Part shown: piece after piece, positions 13,710 to 17,391 of the stretch
Position numbering within the stretch: the stretch's first letter is position 1
Layout of the letters: every line of letters begins with the position of its first letter
Source: Nitrososphaerota archaeon
GTDB taxonomy: Archaea > Thermoproteota > Nitrososphaeria > Nitrososphaerales > Nitrosopumilaceae
Assembly: GCA_022564385.1 (NCBI GenBank)
Contig: JADFLN010000024.1
Coordinates: forward strand, 1-17,391
DNA length: 17,391 bases
Direction: 5' to 3'
The notes under the pieces: generated by a model
Told to the model about the DNA's origin: nothing
Seen by the model: only the letters and a program-made list of their open reading frames with translations
Database searches by the model: none
Program-made: the position numbers and the translations under genes

Positions 13710-15113
13710 TTGGAAAATATGAATACTCCAATTAGTGATTCAGACGAATATCTAGTGTCTAAGACAAACGTGGATGGAATAATAATACATGTTAACAAAA
13801 AATTTTGTGATGTTACAAAATATTCTTATGAAGAATTAATTGGAAATACACACAATATTCTGAATTCAGGTCAACACTCAGATAAATTTTGGAAAAAATT
13901 ATGGGAAACTCTAAAGCAAGACAAGATATGGACAGGTTTGATTAAAAATAAGGCAAAAGACGGAACAGAGTTCTGGATCAAATCTATTATGATTCAAGTT
14001 CTGGATGAAAATTCAGATTCTTACCAATACGTGTGTATAAGCCATAAGGAAAACATCTTAAACAAAAAAAATGGAATTCGATTAAAATTTACAGGTGATA
14101 TTAGACATGCACTTGATGAGCATTCAATACTTGCCATTACTGATGCTACAGGAAATATTATCTATGCAAATAAAAAATTTTGTGACCTTTCAAAATATTC
14201 TATAGAAGAATTATTGGGTAATAATCACAGAATTTTAAAATCAGGTTATCATGATAATTCATTTTATGAAAATATGTGGGATACAATTTCAAATGGAAAA
14301 ACTTGGCATGGAGATATCAAAAACAAAGCAAAAGATGGTACGTTTTATTGGCTCAAAACAACAATCATGCCGATTTTTAATAACTCAAAAAAGATTTCAC
14401 ACTACATTGCCATTCGTACTGACATTACTGAAATTATAGAAATTAGAGAAAAATTAATCAAGGCAGAACGATTGTCAGTAATTGGAAAACTTGCTTCACG
14501 AATGTCTCACGATATCCAAAACCCCCTTTCTGTCCTTCTGATATCATTAGAAAATCTAAAAATGTTGTATGGTGCAGATAAAAGACAAATAGTACAAATA
14601 GAAAAAATGCGGCATTCAATTGATAGAATTTCTCATCAGGTGGCAAGAGTTTTAGATTTTGTAAAAGGACGACCTGCGGAATTAGGTAAAATAAATATGT
14701 CTGAAATAATCACAGATTCTTTAGATTCATTAATTATTCCAAATAATATCCAACTGTTACTTCCAAAAAATAATTTTGGATTAATTGCTGATAAACAGAA
14801 ACTTGCAATTGTTATGGGTAATTTAATTTTAAACGGAGTTCAGGCAATTGAAGGTACAGGAACAATAGAAATTACAGTTGAGGAAAACAATGATGATGTG
14901 ATAATCCAAGTCAAAGATTCAAGCCCAGGGATACCCGAAGATATTATTGGAAAAATATTTGATCCTCTATTTACCACTAAACAGACAGGAACAGGACTCG
15001 GACTTGCTAGTGTCAAATCGATCATAGAATTACATGGCGGTATAATTTCAGTAACTTCACCTCCAACAATCTTTACAATAACATTGCCAAAAACTTTAGA
15101 TGGATTAACTTAA
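13710..15113 (+). CDS. Double-PAS sensor histidine kinase
   Basis: This 467-residue soluble kinase starts at TTG 13710 (ATG 13719 is equally possible, three codons shorter). PAS-1 spans about residues 10-115 and is a diverged relative of PAS-2. PAS-2, at about 136-242, is identical to the PAS of the kinase at 10431. The HisKA domain has MSHDIQNPL (phospho-His267). The ATPase domain has N-box NLILNG (Asn371, Asn375), F-box IFDPLFTTK and G2 GTGLGL (427-432). The G1 box reads DSSPGIP, with Ser405 where the partner kinase has Gly, though Asp403 and Gly407 are kept. There is no adjacent receiver, so it is an orphan kinase that may signal to one of the two receiver proteins in the window. Confidence 0.94.
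   Translation: MENMNTPISDSDEYLVSKTNVDGIIIHVNKKFCDVTKYSYEELIGNTHNILNSGQHSDKFWKKLWETLKQDKIWTGLIKNKAKDGTEFWIKSIMIQVLDENSDSYQYVCISHKENILNKKNGIRLKFTGDIRHALDEHSILAITDATGNIIYANKKFCDLSKYSIEELLGNNHRILKSGYHDNSFYENMWDTISNGKTWHGDIKNKAKDGTFYWLKTTIMPIFNNSKKISHYIAIRTDITEIIEIREKLIKAERLSVIGKLASRMSHDIQNPLSVLLISLENLKMLYGADKRQIVQIEKMRHSIDRISHQVARVLDFVKGRPAELGKINMSEIITDSLDSLIIPNNIQLLLPKNNFGLIADKQKLAIVMGNLILNGVQAIEGTGTIEITVEENNDDVIIQVKDSSPGIPEDIIGKIFDPLFTTKQTGTGLGLASVKSIIELHGGIISVTSPPTIFTITLPKTLDGLT
14111..14485 (+). repeat. 375-bp exact repeat encoding a PAS domain, copy B
   Basis: This is the second copy of the exact repeat, forming PAS-2 of the double-PAS kinase. It joins the same HisKA linker as copy A, in frame. 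The kinase cores after the block are clearly diverged, and even the conserved IPEDIIGKIFDPLF segment differs at several synonymous bases. That points to recent transfer or gene conversion of the block. Confidence 0.93.
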
Positions 15114-15294
15114 TGATCAAAGTTATCAAAGCTAGGTTCAAAATGATATCAATGTGCAGAAAACTTGTAGAAAAATCATATTAGAATGATAAGTATAATC
15201 GACCGTCTTTCTCTATGGTGTCAATATATCGATTTTCATCCATTCCAACATTAGAACAAGATCATTCTCAAAAAAAGTACATTTTATAGTAGAG
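15114..15294. other. Spacer after the double-PAS kinase
   Basis: No clear gene is seen. A 23-codon basic frame begins at ATG 15113, overlapping the kinase stop (TAATG), but it has no family features. Confidence 0.4.
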
Positions 15295-15462
15295 ATGAGT
15301 CTATTTGCGCGTATAGATAAAAATTCAAAAATAATTGAGGTAGAATTTGATGCAAGTTCCCAGTTAGAAAATGATGTGTGGTGTCTTTGTAAAAATTGTA
15401 ATCAGAAATCAGAGTTTACAAAGTACAGAATCCATGAAAAATATCTAATCAAATTAAGTTGA
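15295..15462 (+). CDS. 55-aa protein with a CxCxxC motif
   Basis: The frame runs from ATG 15295 to TGA 15460-15462 and encodes 55 residues. The N-terminal half reads like a beta-strand with an acidic stretch (KIIEVEFDASSQ). It is followed by WCLCKNCNQKSEF, where Cys30, Cys32 and Cys35 form a CxCxxC cluster, then a basic C-terminal helix. Only one cysteine knuckle is present, so metal binding would need a dimer or other ligands (His47 is available). Composition looks coding, but no family is recognised. Confidence 0.6.
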   Translation: MSLFARIDKNSKIIEVEFDASSQLENDVWCLCKNCNQKSEFTKYRIHEKYLIKLS

Positions 15463-15501
15463 AAATTAATAGTACATCATGCCCATATGACGATAAAATT
15501 A

Positions 15502-15560
15502 CACACAAAATGGTTAGACATTTTTGTGTGAGGTTATCGGATGAAGCAAGTCTCACAAAA
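15502..15560 (+). ncRNA. Competing inverted repeats, possible structured RNA
   Basis: CACACAAAA (15502-15510) can pair perfectly with TTTTGTGTG (15522-15530). The same middle arm, TTTTGTGTGAG (15522-15532), can instead pair with CTCACAAAA (15552-15560) with one bulged base. Two mutually exclusive hairpins sharing an arm resemble an attenuator or switch. No U-run or downstream gene start close by confirms this. Confidence 0.3.
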
Positions 15561-15619
15561 TAATGGTCTCAAAAGCCAGGTTTCTTGTTTGACTCATCTA
15601 AGTGACCAAAAAAGTCTAT

Positions 15620-15721
15620 GAAACAATGTTGTTTCAGAAGAATACTTGAAACAATGTTGTTTCAGAAAAATACTTGAAACAATGTTGTTTCAGAAAAATA
15701 CTTGAAACAATGTTGTTTCAG
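15620..15721. repeat. Four-copy 28-bp tandem repeat with palindromic core
   Basis: The 18-base core GAAACAATGTTGTTTCAG occurs at 15620, 15648, 15676 and 15704, all identical. The three 10-base linkers are AAGAATACTT, AAAAATACTT and AAAAATACTT. Within the core, GAAACAA-TG-TTGTTTC is a perfect 7-2-7 inverted repeat, so each unit can form a hairpin or bind a dimer. The linkers are near-identical, so this is a tandem repeat and not a CRISPR. The array ends about 130 bases before the archaemetzincin-like gene. Confidence 0.93.
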
Positions 15722-15796
15722 AAAAAGACGGTAATCTCAGATATTAATGAATTTGCAAGAGAACAAGTAGATTCATCACGCCTAAAAATGGCCTAA
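15710..15796 (+). other. Small open frame emerging from the last repeat unit
   Basis: From ATG 15710, in the last repeat, a 28-codon frame reads through QKKTVISDINEFAREQVDSS and stops at TAA 15794-15796. Upstream the frame stays open through one and a half repeats (TTG 15674). The non-repeat part looks protein-like and may be the tail of a gene whose front was replaced by the repeat. Support is weak. Confidence 0.25.
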
Positions 15797-15798
15797 GC

Positions 15799-15812
15799 CT
15801 TTAAAAAAATAA
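15799..15812 (+). promoter_or_regulatory. Candidate TATA box for the archaemetzincin-like gene
   Basis: TTTAAAAAAATAAT lies about 45-50 bases before the TTG 15852 start. It would place transcription near 15830, leaving a short leader. Sequence and spacing are the only evidence. Confidence 0.3.
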
Positions 15813-15851
15813 TTCGTTAGAAAGATAAGTCATTATACTAAAGACATCTTA

Positions 15852-16628
15852 TTGAAAACTAGAAAAATTATTCTATATAATGAACCTACAGTTCCTGAAA
15901 TTCAATTAAAAACATTGGAGAAATTTCTAACAGAGATATTTCCAGTTGAAATTGAGATTAGAGAAAATTTTTTTCTGGATTCAACTGATAATTTTTTTGA
16001 AAAAATTGCAAGTACTAGAATTTTTGATTTAAAAAAGCAATTTGAAAAACATAATGCTTCTATAGAAAACATACAGATAGAAAAAGAAAATAAAGACATG
16101 TCAGCACAAGAAGAAATGACATTATATGATGGATTTGAATTTCAGAATACAATTGCTGAATTCATTCCAATGAATGAGAATGTCAAAGATACACTACACA
16201 TAATTTTTACAAATAAACTCACATGCACATTTGATGAGAATGACTTTAGATATCATGCAAGGGCATTAATTGGATCCAATCCTTCAATTATTTCAACAAC
16301 AGGCATGATAGAAGCACCTGCAAAGCCAAAACAGTACTATCTTGATCTAATGATAAATTTTTCTAAGAATAGGATTAAAGAAATCAATAAAAAATACAAG
16401 GGAGAATTTTTAGAATATCATGATTCACGAATATCAGAAATTACAAAGGGTTATCTTTTACAAGCCATAATTTATTATGAAACAGGAGAGGCATTTTGTG
16501 AACATAAAGATTGTAGATTGTTTAACGCACACTGGCAAAAAGATCTTTTTTTTTCACAATTAGAAAATAAAAAATTTTGTAAAAAACACCAGGATATTTT
16601 GATCGAATTAAAAAATCAAAGCCAATAG
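15852..16628 (+). CDS. Archaemetzincin-like protein lacking the catalytic HExxH (DUF6775-like)
   Basis: This 258-residue protein starts at TTG 15852. Its C-terminus keeps the tail of the archaemetzincin signature: Gly212-x3-Cys216-x4-Cys221-x-Leu, then about 19 residues to Cys243-x2-His246 (GEAFCEHKDC, FNAHW, KFCKKH). The archaemetzincin pattern is HExxHxxGx3Cx4CxMx17CxxC. Here the HExxH positions are Ala205, Ile206 and Tyr209, so the catalytic zinc site is gone while the structural zinc site remains. The N-terminal half is Lys/Glu-rich with an acidic helix. I believe this matches the archaeal family named DUF6775 putative metallopeptidase. A proteolytic role is doubtful; zinc-stabilised binding is more likely. 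It lies just before thioredoxin reductase. Confidence 0.7.
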   Translation: MKTRKIILYNEPTVPEIQLKTLEKFLTEIFPVEIEIRENFFLDSTDNFFEKIASTRIFDLKKQFEKHNASIENIQIEKENKDMSAQEEMTLYDGFEFQNTIAEFIPMNENVKDTLHIIFTNKLTCTFDENDFRYHARALIGSNPSIISTTGMIEAPAKPKQYYLDLMINFSKNRIKEINKKYKGEFLEYHDSRISEITKGYLLQAIIYYETGEAFCEHKDCRLFNAHWQKDLFFSQLENKKFCKKHQDILIELKNQSQ

Positions 16629-16662
16629 ATACAAATTTTACGAGTATGTTCCAAAGATGATA

Positions 16663-16677
16663 TTAACTTAAATTATT
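16663..16677 (+). promoter_or_regulatory. Candidate TATA box for thioredoxin reductase
   Basis: TTAACTTAAATTATT is centred about 31 bases before ATG 16701. That spacing fits a leaderless or near-leaderless archaeal transcript. Confidence 0.35.
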
Positions 16678-16700
16678 GAAGTATTGAAAGATGAATTACC

Positions 16701-17391
16701 ATGATGGCAGCAGATGAGGGTGCAACATTACTTGAAACAAAAGAAGGGGGTCCGAAGATTCCAGGCGAAAAGAAAACAAAATTTGATGTAATCATCATTG
16801 GTGCGGGGCCTTCAGGGTATACCGCAGGAATATATTGTTCTAGGGCAGGTTACGATACTTTGATTTTATCAGGGATACTACCAGGAGGGCAATTAGTCAA
16901 CACTACAGAAGTTGAAAATTATCCTGGATTTGAAAATGCAATAATGGGCCCAGATTTGATGATCGATATGAGAAAACAGTGCCAAAAAATGGGAACGGCA
17001 ATTATTGATGATGAAGCAGTTGATGTAGATTTTAGACGAAAGCCTTTCAAAGTTCTTACAGCAACCGAAGAATATGAAGGACACGCAGTCATTATTGCAA
17101 CTGGTGCTAATCCAAGAAAATTAGGATTAGAGGGAGAGAAGACGTTTGCTGGAAAAGGTGTTTCATATTGTGCTACATGTGATGGTCCATTCTTTAAAAA
17201 TTTAGAACTGATTGTTGCAGGAGGAGGAGACTCGGCAATTGAAGAAGCAACATTTCTAACAAAATTTGCATCAAAAATTCATTTGGTTCATAGACGAAGT
17301 GAATTACGTGCAAGTAAAGTTATGCAAGAAAGAGCATTTAACAATGAAAAAATAGAATTTCATTGGGATTCAGCAGTAATTGATATTAAAG
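16701..17391 (+). CDS. trxB: Thioredoxin reductase (3' end beyond window)
   Basis: The first 230 residues are present, from ATG 16701 (ATG 16704 is also possible); the gene runs off the right edge. The enzyme reduces thioredoxin with NADPH through FAD and a redox-active disulfide. Visible parts are a polar N-terminal extension of about 27 residues, the FAD site IIGAGPSGYTAG (32-43), PGGQLVNTTEVENYPG, ATGANPRKLG, and the disulfide SYCATCDG (Cys157, Cys160). The NADPH site is AGGGDSAIEEA (173-183), with HRRSELRAS (197-205) whose arginines select NADPH over NADH. All motifs are intact, and it resembles the low-molecular-weight TrxR type. Confidence 0.96.
   Translation, partial: MMAADEGATLLETKEGGPKIPGEKKTKFDVIIIGAGPSGYTAGIYCSRAGYDTLILSGILPGGQLVNTTEVENYPGFENAIMGPDLMIDMRKQCQKMGTAIIDDEAVDVDFRRKPFKVLTATEEYEGHAVIIATGANPRKLGLEGEKTFAGKGVSYCATCDGPFFKNLELIVAGGGDSAIEEATFLTKFASKIHLVHRRSELRASKVMQERAFNNEKIEFHWDSAVIDIK

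Noticed and set aside
15113..15184. 23-codon basic frame overlapping the kinase stop
   Set aside because: The TAATG overlap is suggestive, but the peptide has no recognisable features.
15620..15721. CRISPR array
   Set aside because: Four direct repeats with palindromic character, but the 10-base linkers are nearly identical and too short to be spacers, and no cas genes are present.

Overview
The window looks like the chromosome of an ammonia-oxidising archaeon of the Nitrosopumilus/Nitrosarchaeum type (Thaumarchaeota/Nitrososphaerota). This is inferred from the strongly AT-rich DNA, frequent TTG starts with few Shine-Dalgarno sites, a CTP-dependent (archaeal) riboflavin kinase, a DUF1059 mini-protein, PAS histidine kinases with receiver-only response regulators, and an archaemetzincin-like protein next to thioredoxin reductase. 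No tRNA, rRNA, IS element or CRISPR array was recognised.

Layout. (1) 1-410: a probable minus-strand gene start running off the left edge, then a 54-aa DUF1059 protein. (2) 441-3769, minus strand: a compact operon in which every junction overlaps. It encodes a two-helix membrane protein, a GT-A glycosyltransferase, a hexapeptide acetyltransferase, a 53-aa membrane micro-protein, a DegT/DnrJ-type sugar aminotransferase and a short unknown protein. (3) 3947-6230, plus strand: an NAD-dependent sugar epimerase/dehydratase and a nucleotide-sugar dehydrogenase. Regions 2 and 3 together look like a locus for making and transferring an acylated amino or acidic sugar, probably for surface or S-layer glycans. 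(4) 6438-9009: an orphan receiver protein, riboflavin kinase and a class I aminotransferase. (5) 9010-12118: a mostly non-coding stretch of about 1 kb, an overlapping receiver/PAS-histidine-kinase pair, and a 600-base spacer holding a 33-aa Cys-rich mini-ORF. (6) 12119-12841: a second hexapeptide acetyltransferase followed by a frameshifted stub of a Rossmann-fold dehydrogenase that overlaps a 28-aa zinc ribbon. (7) 13051-15113: a helical unknown protein (minus) and an orphan double-PAS histidine kinase. (8) 15114-17391: a 55-aa Cys-motif protein, competing inverted repeats, a four-copy 28-bp tandem palindromic repeat, a degenerate archaemetzincin-like protein, and the 5' part of thioredoxin reductase.

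The most interesting signals are recombination and regulatory ones. A 375-bp block carrying a PAS domain is identical by eye in two kinases whose remaining sequences have diverged. An inverted repeat close to TGTTTGATTATTTCAAACA recurs at several intergenic sites, three of them inside a roughly 100-bp interspersed repeat. Paired or tandem palindromes lie in front of signalling genes. Several remnants of gene decay are visible: a duplicated glycosyltransferase start and the dehydrogenase stub. The window also holds several micro-proteins that standard gene calling would miss.
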